A stretch of 64,000 nt of DNA from Shimia_B sp039815465. GTDB taxonomy: Bacteria > Pseudomonadota > Alphaproteobacteria > Rhodobacterales > Rhodobacteraceae. The notes beneath the pieces are model-generated. The model did not search any database and was not told the origin of the DNA. It saw nothing but the letters and a program-made list of their open reading frames with translations. Position 1 is the first letter of the stretch; the number at the start of each line of letters is the position of its first letter. The stretch lies in the NCBI GenBank assembly GCA_039815465.1, contig JBCBZG010000020.1, positions 1-64,000 of the forward strand, given 5' to 3'. A program made the position numbers and the translations under genes. This document shows, one piece after another, positions 46,250 to 55,955 of this stretch.

Positions 46250-46861
46250 CTAGCCTCCTAGCGCGCCAGCGACGAACTTTTGAAACGCGTTTGCACGGTG
46301 GCTGATCGGTGCTTTTTCAGCATATGGCATCTCGCCAAAGGTTCGGGTGTGGCCGTCTGGGACGAACATCGGATCAAAGCCAAACCCCTGATCCCCGCGC
46401 ATGGGCCAGGTCAGGTGGCCGGGCACAGCGCCGGCGAAAACCTCGTCATGGCCGTCCGGCCAAGCAAGGCACAGAGTGCAATGAAACTGCGCGCGCCAAG
46501 GCTCAGGCGCCCCAGCCGCTGTCAGTTCCCGCCAGACCCGCGTCATCGCCATCACGAAGTCCCGGCCAGAGCCTGTTTCAGCCCAATCCGCCGTGTAGAC
46601 CCCCGGCGCGCCGCCCAAAGCCTCCACCGATAACCCGCTGTCATCGGACAATGCGGGTAGACCTGTCGCGTCGCTGGCAAAGCGCGCTTTCAGCCGCGCA
46701 TTGCCTTCAAACGTCGTCTCCGTCTCTTCTGGTTCTTCGAGGCCAAGCGACCCAGCCAACACAACCTCAATACCGTGAGGCGTCAGCAAATCTGCGATCT
46801 CCCGCAGTTTGCCAGCGTTGTGGCTCGCCAGCACAATCCGCCGTTCGACCAGCTTGCGCAT
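46250..46861 (-). CDS. rdgB: Non-canonical purine NTP pyrophosphatase RdgB
   Basis: The 203-residue Ham1-type protein has IVLASHNAGKLREI, the acidic SDDSGLSVEALGGAPGVYTA, FGFDPMFVPDG and the C-terminal ISHRANAF. It hydrolyses dITP/XTP and protects DNA. ATG 46861 is one base after the rph stop region; the longer reading to 46933 lies inside rph. Confidence 0.96.
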   Translation of the reverse strand: MRKLVERRIVLASHNAGKLREIADLLTPHGIEVVLAGSLGLEEPEETETTFEGNARLKARFASDATGLPALSDDSGLSVEALGGAPGVYTADWAETGSGRDFVMAMTRVWRELTAAGAPEPWRAQFHCTLCLAWPDGHDEVFAGAVPGHLTWPMRGDQGFGFDPMFVPDGHTRTFGEMPYAEKAPISHRANAFQKFVAGALGG

Positions 46862-46862
46862 C

Positions 46863-47573
46863 TTAGGCAACCGCCGCCCGCTGAGCCTCGACCAAGCGGT
46901 TCGTACCTTGCGTCGCCAGGTCGAGCAGGTCATCCATCTGTGCCCGCGTGAACGTCGCGCCCTCGGCGGACATCTGCACCTCCACCAGCTTGCCGGATCC
47001 AGTGATCACAAAGTTTCCGTCGACACCGGCCTCGCTATCCTCAGGATAGTCGAGGTCGAGCACCGGCTGCCCCGCGTAAATCCCGCAGCTCACTGCGGCC
47101 ACAGGGTCAAGCAGAGGATCGGAAATCACGTCGCCTACCTTCATCAGCTTGTCGACGGCCAGCTTCAACGCAACCCATGCCCCGGTGATGGATGCGCACC
47201 GCGTCCCGCCATCGGCCTGCAATACGTCGCAATCGATGCTGATTTGCCGTTCGCCCAGTGCCACCCGGTCCACCCCGGCCCGCAAGGCGCGTCCGATGAG
47301 CCGCTGAATTTCCTGCGTCCGGCCGGATTGGCCATTCTTGGCCTCCCGCCGCATCCGCGTGTGCGTCGCGCGCGGGAGCATTCCGTATTCCGCCGTGACC
47401 CAGCCTAGCCCGGTGTTCTTTAGAAACGGTGGCACACGCTCCTCCACAGACGCGGTGCAGAGCACATGGGTATCGCCCATCTTGATCAAACAGCTGCCTT
47501 CGGCGTGCTTGGCAAAGCCGGGCACGATTTCCACAGTCCTCAGTTCATTCGTCGCGCGCCCCGATGGTCTCAT
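46863..47573 (-). CDS. rph: Ribonuclease PH
   Basis: The 236-residue phosphorolytic exonuclease has MRPSGRATNELRTVEI at the start, the phosphate-site Arg in GRTQEIQRLIGRALR and DCDVLQADGGTRCASI. It trims tRNA 3' ends. ATG 47573 follows AAGGAT; a longer frame to 47636 enters the hrcA promoter region. It is divergent from hrcA, a conserved pairing in alphaproteobacteria. Confidence 0.96.
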   Translation of the reverse strand: MRPSGRATNELRTVEIVPGFAKHAEGSCLIKMGDTHVLCTASVEERVPPFLKNTGLGWVTAEYGMLPRATHTRMRREAKNGQSGRTQEIQRLIGRALRAGVDRVALGERQISIDCDVLQADGGTRCASITGAWVALKLAVDKLMKVGDVISDPLLDPVAAVSCGIYAGQPVLDLDYPEDSEAGVDGNFVITGSGKLVEVQMSAEGATFTRAQMDDLLDLATQGTNRLVEAQRAAVA

Positions 47574-47618
47574 GGGTTTGATCCTTCTTTTCCTAGCGCG
47601 TCTAAACCGCCCCAGCGG

Positions 47619-47648
47619 CTGAATGGCAACCGGCATTGCCCATATAGG
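47619..47648 (+). promoter_or_regulatory. RpoH-like promoter candidate of hrcA-grpE
   Basis: CTGAATG (47619-47625), 13 bases, then CCCATAT (47639-47645) in GCCCATATAGG fits the sigma-32 pattern CTTGAAA-N13-CCCATAT with good spacing. CCATATAGG is shared with the hslV upstream region. No CIRCE inverted repeat was seen. Confidence 0.5.
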
Positions 47649-47689
47649 CTCAAGTGGTTAAATCGCTATGCTGCATCACACGTAGTCCC

Positions 47690-48751
47690 ATGACCGAAAA
47701 CGCAAACCTTTTCGAAACCATGAACGACCGCACGCGGGAGGTCTTTCGCCGCGTGGTGGAGGGGTATTTGGACAATGGGGAGCCCGTCGGTTCTCGCACG
47801 CTCACCCGTCACCTCAACGAACAGGTCAGCGCCGCGACGATTCGCAATGTGATGCAGGACCTCGAATTTATGGGGCTCTTAGAAAGCCCCCATATCTCCG
47901 CCGGGCGGATTCCGACGGAACTCGGGCTCAGGCTCTTCGTCGATGGCGTGGTGGAGCTGAGCCAGCTTGGCCATGAGGATAAGGACAAGCTCGACGCGAC
48001 TCTGGGCGAGGGGGCAACCGATGTATCCGGGATCCTCGACCGGATCGGCGGCGCGCTGTCCGGCATGACCCAGGGTGCGAGCCTTGTTCTGTCGCCAAAG
48101 CACGAGGCGCCAATCAAGCATATTGAATTCGTTTCTCTCGCGCCGGACCGTGCGCTGGTCGTGCTGGTCTTTGCCGATGGCGAAGTAGAGAACCGCGTAT
48201 TTTCTCCACCCATGGGCCAAACGCCGTCCTCCATGCGGGAGGCTGCGAATTTCCTCAACGCCATGGCCCAAGGCCGCACGCTAACCGAACTGCGCAGTGT
48301 CATGGCCACCGAGATCACAAAGCGCCGGCAAGAGATCGATTCGCTTGCCACCGCGCTTGTCGAAAAAGGTCTCGCTGTGTGGGAGCAATCCGGCCATCCG
48401 CAGGAGCGGCTCATCGTTCGCGGACGCTCGAACCTGCTGACCACCGGCGATGAAGAGGACCTGAGCCGCATCAAAACGCTTTTCGATGACCTGGAGCGAA
48501 AGCAAGATATCACAGAGTTCCTGGAGCTCGCAGAAGACGGGCAGGGGGTCCGCATTTTTATCGGCTCAGAGAACAAACTATTCTCACTTTCGGGTTCCTC
48601 TTTGGTGGTCTCTCCATATATGAACGCTGACCGAAAGGTGATCGGTGCCATCGGCGTGATTGGCCCGACACGGCTCAATTACGGGCGCATCGTGCCCATT
48701 GTGAATTACACTGCAGAGCTCGTCGGACGCGCGCTCTCGGACCGTGGATGA
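47690..48751 (+). CDS. hrcA: Heat-inducible transcription repressor HrcA
   Basis: The 353-residue protein has the N-terminal winged helix (EPVGSRTLTRHL and SAATIRNVMQDLEFMGLL), HISAGRIPTELGLRLFVD and the C-terminal GAF-like domain ending IGVIGPTRLNYGRIVPIVNYTA. It represses groESL at CIRCE elements, which are not in the window. ATG 47690 has no clear ribosome site; a downstream ATG at 47720 is an alternative. grpE follows. Confidence 0.96.
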   Translation: MTENANLFETMNDRTREVFRRVVEGYLDNGEPVGSRTLTRHLNEQVSAATIRNVMQDLEFMGLLESPHISAGRIPTELGLRLFVDGVVELSQLGHEDKDKLDATLGEGATDVSGILDRIGGALSGMTQGASLVLSPKHEAPIKHIEFVSLAPDRALVVLVFADGEVENRVFSPPMGQTPSSMREAANFLNAMAQGRTLTELRSVMATEITKRRQEIDSLATALVEKGLAVWEQSGHPQERLIVRGRSNLLTTGDEEDLSRIKTLFDDLERKQDITEFLELAEDGQGVRIFIGSENKLFSLSGSSLVVSPYMNADRKVIGAIGVIGPTRLNYGRIVPIVNYTAELVGRALSDRG

Positions 48752-48758
48752 GGAAAGA

Positions 48759-49325
48759 ATGTCAAAGAAAGACAGCCTGGACGATTTTCTCGACGACGTA
48801 GATGACGCCGCTGCCGAAGAATACGCAGACGACATCGCAGAGATTTCAGATGAGGCGGCAGAGCTCGATTCGTTGCGCGCGGAACGTGATGCGCTGCAGG
48901 ACAAGTTCATGCGGGCCTTGGCCGATGCCGAAAACGCGCGGAAGCGGTCTGAGCGAGATCGGAAAGAGGCGGAAAATTATGGCGGCTCCAAGCTCGCCCG
49001 CGATCTTCTGCCGGTTTACGACAACATGAAACGCGCGCTTGAGGCGTCGAAGGAAAAGGACGGCGAAGCTGACGCCGCTCTGATGGAAGGCGTCGAGCTC
49101 ACCATGCGGGAGCTTGTGAACACGTTCAAAAAGCATGGGATCGAGCCTATTTCACCTGAAGTCGGCGATAAATTCGACCCACAGCTGCACCAAGCCATGT
49201 TCGAAGCCCCAGTGCCCGGCACAAAAACGGGCGAGATCATCCAGGTCGCCGCAGAAGGGTTCATGCTTTACGACCGCTTGTTGCGCCCCGCGCAGGTTGG
49301 CGTCTCGTCGATGCCTGCCAGCTAG
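48759..49325 (+). CDS. grpE: Nucleotide-exchange factor GrpE
   Basis: The 188-residue protein has an acidic N terminus, a long coiled coil containing RAERDALQDKFMRALADAEN (residues about 44-63) and the C-terminal beta-domain GEIIQVAAEGFMLYDRLLRPAQVGVS. It releases ADP from DnaK. ATG 48759 has GAGGA six bases upstream, better than the GTG at 48744. dnaK is not adjacent. Its TAG overlaps the mutS stop in CTAG. Confidence 0.97.
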   Translation: MSKKDSLDDFLDDVDDAAAEEYADDIAEISDEAAELDSLRAERDALQDKFMRALADAENARKRSERDRKEAENYGGSKLARDLLPVYDNMKRALEASKEKDGEADAALMEGVELTMRELVNTFKKHGIEPISPEVGDKFDPQLHQAMFEAPVPGTKTGEIIQVAAEGFMLYDRLLRPAQVGVSSMPAS

Positions 49326-51943
49326 TCTTTCAGTAGCGCCTTTAGCTCGTAGATCAGATCTAGTGCATCCCGGGCCGTCAGGTCGTCGGGGTGCACTTGG
49401 GACAGCCTGCTCTCAACCTCCGAGGTTTCGGGTGCTGGCTGTGCCACCGCCGCGGATGAAAACAGCGGCAGATCATCGACCAGCTGCGCCCGCGTTCCGC
49501 CGCCTTCCCGCTCCCCCTGTTCAAGCGCGTCGAGTACCACCTTGGCCCGTTCGATCACCGATGCCGGAAGTCCCGCAAGCTTGGCGACTTGCACCCCGTA
49601 GCTGCGATCTGCCACGCCCCGCCGCACTTCATGGAGGAAGATCACATCGCCGCGATGTTCTTTGACGGCGACGGTGGCGTTTTCCACGTGATCGAGCGTC
49701 TTAGAAAGCGCAGTCATCTCGTGATAATGGGTGGCGAAGAGGCCGCGGCATTTGTTCACTTCGTGCAGATGTTCCAAAGCCGCCCAGGCGATGGACAGCC
49801 CGTCATAGGTCGAGGTGCCGCGCCCGATCTCATCCAAAATCACCAAGGCCCGATCATCCGCTTGATTAAGAATCGCCGCCGTTTCCACCATCTCCACCAT
49901 AAAGGTCGAACGCCCCCGCGCCAGATCGTCGGAGGCGCCGACGCGGCTGAACACCTGGCTGACAATCCCGATCCGCGCCGCGCGCGCAGGGACATAGCTT
50001 CCCATCTGCGCCAGCATTGTGATCAACGCATTCTGACGCAGAAAGGTCGACTTCCCCGCCATGTTCGGCCCAGTCACGAGCCAAAGCCGCCCGTCATTCA
50101 GAGCACAATCATTGGCGATGAACTCCGCCCCGTCTGCGCGCAGGGCGGCCTCTACCACCGGGTGGCGACCGCCTTCGATGGCGAATTCTGCCCCATCCGT
50201 CAGGGTCGGGCGTACCCAATTCGCGGCTGACGCCAAATCAGCCAGGCCAGCTGCAACATCAAGCGCGGCAATCGCGTCGGAAAGCGCGCAAAGCGTCTCT
50301 GATGCGCCCAAAATATCGTCTCGAACCTGCGCAAAGATGCCCAGTTCAATGGTCAGCGCTTCCTGGCCAGCGCTTAGGATCTTTGTCTCTAGCTCTGACA
50401 GCTCCACCGTTGTGAATCGCACCGCGTTTGCCGTGGTCTGTCGGTGGATAAACAGGCTCGACATCGCCTCAGACAGCATCTTTTCGCTGTGCGTCGCCGG
50501 TGTCTCCACAAAGTAGCCCAGCACATTGTTGTGCTTGATCTTTAGCGAGCTCACGCCCGCGGCATCTGCATAGGTCGCTTGCATCCCCGCGATCACGCTA
50601 CGCCCGTCATCGCGCAGCGCGCGCAATTCGTCGAGCGCATCGTCATAACCGGTCGCCACAAACCCACCGCCGCGTGCCAGTAATGGGGGTTCCGCCACAA
50701 GCGCGTTCTCCAACGCCTCACCCAGAGCCGCTGCGCCGCGGAGCGGTTCCGCAAACGGCTCCAACGCCGGCACCTCATCAACCAAGCCTGCGATCCGCGC
50801 CCCGGCCCGTGCTGCACGGGCGATGGCCATCAGATCCCGCGGCCCGCCACGATCGAGCGACAGCCGCGACAAAGCGCGCTCCAGATCCGGGCAATCCCTG
50901 AGTGCCACGCGCATATCCTCGCGGAGCATCGGTGCGTCGAGGCAGGCCTGTACCTCGTCCAGCCGCTTGGCGATCACCGCGCCATCCCGCGATGGGCTCG
51001 ACAGCCGCTGTTCCAGCATTCGCGCACCCGGAGCGGTACAGGTCCGGTCAATCGTCGCCAAAAGCGACCCTGCCTTGCCCCCAGACATCGCGCGGGTCAG
51101 TTCGAGACTGCGCCGAGTGGCCGCGTCGATTTCCACATGCCTAGCGGGCCGCTCCCGCTGTGGGGGGCGCAGCATCGGCAGCTTGCCCTTTTGCGTGAGT
51201 TCCAAGTAGCTGAGCAGCGCTCCCAACGCGCCTGCTTCTGCGCGGCTGAAATCGGCGAACACATCTAGGGTCGCCACGCCGTAGACCCGGGCGCAAATCT
51301 CCCCCGCTTGGGCACTATCAAAGCTCGCACGCGTGACCTCGGTTGCCGAGGCACCGCCGTCGCCCACAATCGGCTCTAATTCGGCAAAACTCGCCTCACT
51401 CAGCAGAACTTCAGAGGGCATAAGCCGTGCCAATTCAGGCCCCAGTTTGACCCGCGGGCAGGGTGCCACACGCAGCTCACCCGTGGACATATCCACCCAG
51501 GCCAGCGCGCCGTCGTCCCGCACCAGGCCATAGGCGGCGAGGTAGTTGTTGCGCCGGGCATCGAGTAGCGCATCCTCGATCAGTGTCCCCGGCGTCACCA
51601 GCCGCACAACCCCGCGCTTCACGACCGCCTTGTACCCGCGTTTCTTCGCTTCCTCCGGGCTTTCCAGCTGCTCACCCACCGCCACACGGAACCCTTTGCG
51701 GATGAGCGTCAGCAGATACCCTTCTGCGGCGTGGACAGGCACACCGCACATCGCGATATCCTCGCCCAGGTGCTTGCCACGCTTCGTCAGGGCGATGTCC
51801 AACGCTGCCGCCGCCGCCACCGCGTCATCAAAGAAAAGCTCGTAAAAATCGCCCATCCGGTAGAACAAGAGAGCATCGGGATACTCCGCCTTAATCTCCA
51901 GATATTGCGCCATCATCGGCGTCACGGTGTTAGCACTGCCCAT
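49322..51943 (-). CDS. mutS: DNA mismatch repair protein MutS
   Basis: The 873-residue protein has the mismatch-wedge motif LLFYRMGDFYELFFDDA, core and clamp domains, Walker A TGPNMAGKSTFLRQNALI, Walker B VILDEIGRGTSTYDG and a C-terminal helix-turn-helix. It starts mismatch repair. ATG 51943 matches the usual N terminus; an in-frame GTG at 51967 adds eight residues. mutL is not in the window. Confidence 0.98.
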   Translation of the reverse strand: MGSANTVTPMMAQYLEIKAEYPDALLFYRMGDFYELFFDDAVAAAAALDIALTKRGKHLGEDIAMCGVPVHAAEGYLLTLIRKGFRVAVGEQLESPEEAKKRGYKAVVKRGVVRLVTPGTLIEDALLDARRNNYLAAYGLVRDDGALAWVDMSTGELRVAPCPRVKLGPELARLMPSEVLLSEASFAELEPIVGDGGASATEVTRASFDSAQAGEICARVYGVATLDVFADFSRAEAGALGALLSYLELTQKGKLPMLRPPQRERPARHVEIDAATRRSLELTRAMSGGKAGSLLATIDRTCTAPGARMLEQRLSSPSRDGAVIAKRLDEVQACLDAPMLREDMRVALRDCPDLERALSRLSLDRGGPRDLMAIARAARAGARIAGLVDEVPALEPFAEPLRGAAALGEALENALVAEPPLLARGGGFVATGYDDALDELRALRDDGRSVIAGMQATYADAAGVSSLKIKHNNVLGYFVETPATHSEKMLSEAMSSLFIHRQTTANAVRFTTVELSELETKILSAGQEALTIELGIFAQVRDDILGASETLCALSDAIAALDVAAGLADLASAANWVRPTLTDGAEFAIEGGRHPVVEAALRADGAEFIANDCALNDGRLWLVTGPNMAGKSTFLRQNALITMLAQMGSYVPARAARIGIVSQVFSRVGASDDLARGRSTFMVEMVETAAILNQADDRALVILDEIGRGTSTYDGLSIAWAALEHLHEVNKCRGLFATHYHEMTALSKTLDHVENATVAVKEHRGDVIFLHEVRRGVADRSYGVQVAKLAGLPASVIERAKVVLDALEQGEREGGGTRAQLVDDLPLFSSAAVAQPAPETSEVESRLSQVHPDDLTARDALDLIYELKALLKD

Positions 51944-52044
51944 AGCCGCGACCGTATCCAAGCGCACGCCGGGCGAAAAGGGGCGCGCATCGTTGAATGC
52001 ACGTCAAACCCCCGATAATGAAGTCCGACGAGAGGGAGGCCCGC

Positions 52045-54300
52045 ATGTCCAAAACCAAAGTCACCGTTGAGGACGCGCTTGCGTTTCATATGGAGCCCAC
52101 CCCGGGCAAGTTCGAGATTCAGGCGACCGTACCCATGGCCACCCAGCGTGACTTGTCCCTAGCCTATTCGCCCGGCGTCGCGCATCCTTGTCTCGCCATC
52201 GCGGAGAACCCCGAGACTGCGTATGACTACACCAACAAGGGCAATCTTGTGGCTGTCATCTCCAACGGGACGGCGGTGCTGGGTTTGGGCAATCTGGGCG
52301 CGTTAGGCTCGAAACCGGTGATGGAGGGGAAGAGCGTCCTCTTTAAACGCTTTGCCGATGTGAACTCTATCGACCTTGAGCTCGATACCGAGGATGTGGA
52401 TGCCTTCGTCAACGCTGTGCGCCTCCTCGGGCCCTCCTTCGGCGGGATCAATCTGGAGGATATCAAAGCTCCAGAGTGCTTCATCATCGAACAGACGCTG
52501 AAGGAGCAGATGGATATCCCCGTCTTCCACGACGACCAGCACGGCACTGCCGTGATCTGCGCGGCGGGCCTCATCAACGCGCTGCACCTGTCGGGAAAGA
52601 AGATTGAGGACGTCAAAATCGTGCTCAACGGCGCAGGGGCCGCGGGCATCGCCTGTATCGAGCTGCTGAAAGCCATGGGCGCACGGCACGAAAACTGCAT
52701 CTGCTGCGACACGAAGGGCGTGATTTACCAGGGACGGACCGAGGGGATGAACCAGTGGAAATCTGGTCATGCCGTTAAAACCGACCTGCGCACGCTGAAA
52801 CAAGCGATGGAGGGGGCGGATGTTTTCCTCGGGGTATCGGTCAAGGGCGCGGTGACGCAAGCGATGGTCGAGTCCATGGCGCCTGATCCGGTGATCTTTG
52901 CCATGGCAAACCCGGACCCCGAAATCACGCCCGAAGAAGCGCAGGCGATCCGGTCTGATGCCATCGTCGCAACAGGCCGCAGCGACTACCCGAACCAGGT
53001 CAACAACGTGCTTGGATTCCCGTACCTGTTCCGAGGGGCGCTCGACATTCACGCCCGCGCAATCAATGACGAGATGAAGATCGCCTGCGCCCAAGCGCTC
53101 GCCGGTCTTGCGCGCGAAGATGTTCCGGATGAGGTTGGCATGGCCTACGGTCGCGAGCTCAGCTTTGGCCGCGACTACATCATCCCCACGCCGTTTGATC
53201 CGAGACTAATCCACCGTATTCCGCCCGCTGTGGCTCGCGCGGGCATGGACACGGGCGTTGCGCGCAGGCCCATCGTGGATATGGAAGCCTACGAACTGAA
53301 CCTGAAAACCCGGATGGACCCGACCGCCTCCATCCTCTCAGGCATCAACGACCGGGCCCGCGCTGCGCAGGCGCGTATGATCTTTGCGGAGGGTGACGAT
53401 CCCCGCGTGCTCCGGGCGGCGGTGCAATATCAGCGCCAGGGGCTCGGTCAGGCCGTTGTCATTGGCCGGGATTTTGAGGTCAAAACGGCGCTCGAAGCGC
53501 TCGGCCTCGGCGATGCCATGAGCGATATCGAGGTGATGAACGCCGCCAAGACCGAGCATTTGGACACGTATAAGGCGTTTCTTTACGACCGGCTCCAGCG
53601 CAAAGGCTTTGACGCGCAGGATATCCACCGGCTCGCCGCTCGCGACCGCCATGTGTTTGCCGCGCTTATGGCTGCGCACGGGCATGGCGACGGGGTCGTG
53701 ACCGGGGCCACCCGCAAGAGCGCCCATATCTTGGAGCTGATCAACCACGTCTTTGACGCGCAACCGTCCCAAGGGGCCGTGGGTGTCACTGCGGTGCTGA
53801 ACCGAGGGCGTATCGTGCTGATGGCCGACACGCTCGTCCACGAATGGCCCGATGAAAACGACCTTGCCGATATCGCCGAACGCGGGGCAGGGGTGGCGCG
53901 GGCGCTGGGCCTCGACCCGCGGGTGGCGTTTGTGAGCTTTTCGACCTTTGGCTACCCGGTCTCGGAGCGTGCCGAAAAGATGCATCAGGCGCCAAAAGTG
54001 CTCGAAGAGCGCGGGGTGGATTTCGAGTACGAGGGTGAGATGACCGTCGACGTAGCGCTGAACGAGCAGGCCATGGCGCAATACCCGTTCTCCCGCCTGT
54101 CGGGTCCAGCCAACGTGCTTGTTGTCCCTGCTCGCCACTCCGCATCCATCTCCGTGAAACTGATGCAAGAGATGGCAGGTGCGACCGTGATCGGGCCGAT
54201 CCTGACGGGCATCGACAAGCCCATTCAGCTCTGTTCGACCGTGTCCACGGCCAATGACATTCTCAACATGGCCGTCATTGCGGCGTGCAATATCCGGTGA
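52045..54300 (+). CDS. maeB: NADP-dependent malic enzyme with phosphotransacetylase-like domain
   Basis: The 751-residue hybrid protein has a malic-enzyme half (residues 1-430: AYSPGVAHPCLAIAENP, FHDDQHGTAVICAAGL, NGAGAAGIAC and MANPDPEITPEEA) and a C-terminal phosphotransacetylase-like half (about 440-750) that usually lacks transacetylase activity but tunes the enzyme by acetyl-CoA. It turns malate into pyruvate and makes NADPH. ATG 52045 has GGGAGG upstream. rbsK-like gene follows four bases after the stop. Confidence 0.96.
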   Translation: MSKTKVTVEDALAFHMEPTPGKFEIQATVPMATQRDLSLAYSPGVAHPCLAIAENPETAYDYTNKGNLVAVISNGTAVLGLGNLGALGSKPVMEGKSVLFKRFADVNSIDLELDTEDVDAFVNAVRLLGPSFGGINLEDIKAPECFIIEQTLKEQMDIPVFHDDQHGTAVICAAGLINALHLSGKKIEDVKIVLNGAGAAGIACIELLKAMGARHENCICCDTKGVIYQGRTEGMNQWKSGHAVKTDLRTLKQAMEGADVFLGVSVKGAVTQAMVESMAPDPVIFAMANPDPEITPEEAQAIRSDAIVATGRSDYPNQVNNVLGFPYLFRGALDIHARAINDEMKIACAQALAGLAREDVPDEVGMAYGRELSFGRDYIIPTPFDPRLIHRIPPAVARAGMDTGVARRPIVDMEAYELNLKTRMDPTASILSGINDRARAAQARMIFAEGDDPRVLRAAVQYQRQGLGQAVVIGRDFEVKTALEALGLGDAMSDIEVMNAAKTEHLDTYKAFLYDRLQRKGFDAQDIHRLAARDRHVFAALMAAHGHGDGVVTGATRKSAHILELINHVFDAQPSQGAVGVTAVLNRGRIVLMADTLVHEWPDENDLADIAERGAGVARALGLDPRVAFVSFSTFGYPVSERAEKMHQAPKVLEERGVDFEYEGEMTVDVALNEQAMAQYPFSRLSGPANVLVVPARHSASISVKLMQEMAGATVIGPILTGIDKPIQLCSTVSTANDILNMAVIAACNIR

Positions 54301-54304
54301 AGTC

Positions 54305-55171
54305 GTGACTGTTTTCTGCGTCGGATCCATCAACGCGGACCATTTTTACGAGGTCCCCCACATCCCCGCCCCGGGGGAGACGCTGTCAGGCTCGAACCAC
54401 CGCGTTGGGCTTGGTGGGAAAGGCGCGAACCAATCCGTGGCCGCCGCTCAGGCAGGGTCGCGGGTGGTCCATATCGGGGCCATCGGCGCCGATGGGGCCT
54501 GGACGGTGGAGCGGCTGCGGGGCCTCGGGGTCGACACGACCCATATCGCCACCGTGAATGAACCCACCGCCCACGCGATCATCAATGTGGCCGCCGACGG
54601 CGAGAATGCCATCGTCATCTATTCCGGGGCCAATCTTTGCCAGACGCAACAGGCGATTAAAGGCGGATTGGGCTCTGCCCAAGCAGGTGATATCCTCATC
54701 CTCCAGAACGAAGCGAATATGCAGGTGGAGGCGGCTGCGCGCGCTCGCGCCGCGGGCCTCACTGTCGTGTATTCCGCAGCGCCGTTCGACGAGGCCGCGG
54801 TGCGGGCCGTTCTTCCCTACACCGATATTCTCGTGGTCAATGATTTGGAGGCCACGCAGCTAGAGACTGCGTTCGGCGTTCCCGCAGAAGATCTGCCTGT
54901 CAAAGGTCTCGTTATCACGCGCGGCGCCAATGGCGCGGACTATTTGGCCGAGGGCACAACACTCCACGTCGACGCTGTGCCTGTTATGCCCGTAGATACC
55001 ACAGGGGCGGGTGACACATTTCTCGGGTACTTCGTGGCGGGTCTGGATCAGGGTCTAACGCACCACAACGCACTCGAACTTGCGGCGAAAGCGGCAGCGC
55101 TGAAAGTAACACGGCCCGGAACAGCGGATGCCATCCCGAGCCGTGCGGAGGTTGAAACATTCAACTCTTAA
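54305..55171 (+). CDS. rbsK: Ribokinase-family carbohydrate kinase
   Basis: The 288-residue PfkB-family protein has the first signature GLGGKGANQSVAAAQAG, the N-terminal FCVGSINADHFYEVP and the second signature DTTGAGDTFLGYFVAGL with the catalytic Asp. Ribose is the best guess for this subgroup, but adenosine or another sugar is possible; no ribose transporter is next to it. GTG 54305 is the first start after maeB. The stop overlaps msrA in TTAA. Confidence 0.82.
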   Translation: MTVFCVGSINADHFYEVPHIPAPGETLSGSNHRVGLGGKGANQSVAAAQAGSRVVHIGAIGADGAWTVERLRGLGVDTTHIATVNEPTAHAIINVAADGENAIVIYSGANLCQTQQAIKGGLGSAQAGDILILQNEANMQVEAAARARAAGLTVVYSAAPFDEAAVRAVLPYTDILVVNDLEATQLETAFGVPAEDLPVKGLVITRGANGADYLAEGTTLHVDAVPVMPVDTTGAGDTFLGYFVAGLDQGLTHHNALELAAKAAALKVTRPGTADAIPSRAEVETFNS

Positions 55172-55827
55172 CTCGCGAACGGTGCTGCTGACCCCCACAG
55201 CGCACGCACCTTCGCATCCCGGCCGCATCCCTCGCGGTAGCGCTTGTAGGCTTCGGCCTTGGACCGGGGCCCAAAGCGCGTCAGGATGATCTGGGTCTGC
55301 TTGTAGTAATCCTGGTGATACGCATCTGCCGGATAAAACGGCGTAGCATCCAGGATCGGCGTCACCACGGTCCGGCCAAGCGCGGATTGCGCATCGGCCT
55401 TTGCCCGCTCAGCGGCGGCCCGCTCGGTGCCGTTCTCGACAAAGAGAGCTGTGCGATAGCTTTCGCCACGATCGCAGAACTGCCCACCCGCATCCGTAGG
55501 ATCGACGGAGCGGAAAAACGCATTGAGCAGTGTGTCGAGCGACACAACATCCGCGTCATAGGTGATTTGGACGGCCTCGTAGTGACCTGTGCCGCCGCGC
55601 ACGACTTGCTTGTATGTTGGGTTCGCGACTGTCCCGCCGGAGAACCCGCTGACCGCTTCGATCACGCCGTCAACGCTCTCAAAATCCTTTTCCACGCACC
55701 AAAAGCAGCCGCCTGCCACGGTGATTGTTTGCACGTCGCGCGCCTGAGCTTGTGTGCACTGAAGCACGAATGCCGCCGCGATGGCCAAGGCGGCCAGGAA
55801 GGGGCGGGGTTGGTGAATATCGAACAT
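55168..55827 (-). CDS. msrA: Peptide methionine sulfoxide reductase MsrA, exported
   Basis: The 219-residue protein has a signal peptide (PFLAALAIAAAFVLQCTQAQA) and then VAGGCFWCVEKDFE with catalytic Cys 41, TGHYEAVQITYDA and YHQDYYKQT. Two Cys near the C terminus (GQFCDRGES and REGCGRD) may serve as resolving cysteines. It repairs methionine S-sulfoxide, probably in the periplasm given the leader. ATG 55827 has GGAGG eight bases upstream. Confidence 0.93.
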   Translation of the reverse strand: MFDIHQPRPFLAALAIAAAFVLQCTQAQARDVQTITVAGGCFWCVEKDFESVDGVIEAVSGFSGGTVANPTYKQVVRGGTGHYEAVQITYDADVVSLDTLLNAFFRSVDPTDAGGQFCDRGESYRTALFVENGTERAAAERAKADAQSALGRTVVTPILDATPFYPADAYHQDYYKQTQIILTRFGPRSKAEAYKRYREGCGRDAKVRALWGSAAPFAS

Positions 55828-55955
55828 GAGGTCGCCTCCGTTAACTGTTGCGCCGGTTGTGACGCGCCCGCCGTTCAAACCCAACTCACGGGGACGGGAG
55901 GTCACGGCCTAGTTACTCCTTGAAATCGACGGCGCGGCCCGGCAGCCTTTGCCAC

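Noticed and set aside
47574..47689. CIRCE element before hrcA
   Set aside because: No TTAGCACTC-N9-GAGTGCTAA-like repeat is present.
49679..49697. CCACGTGA in mutS as a further parS
   Set aside because: It matches only the central part of the palindrome; both flanks differ.
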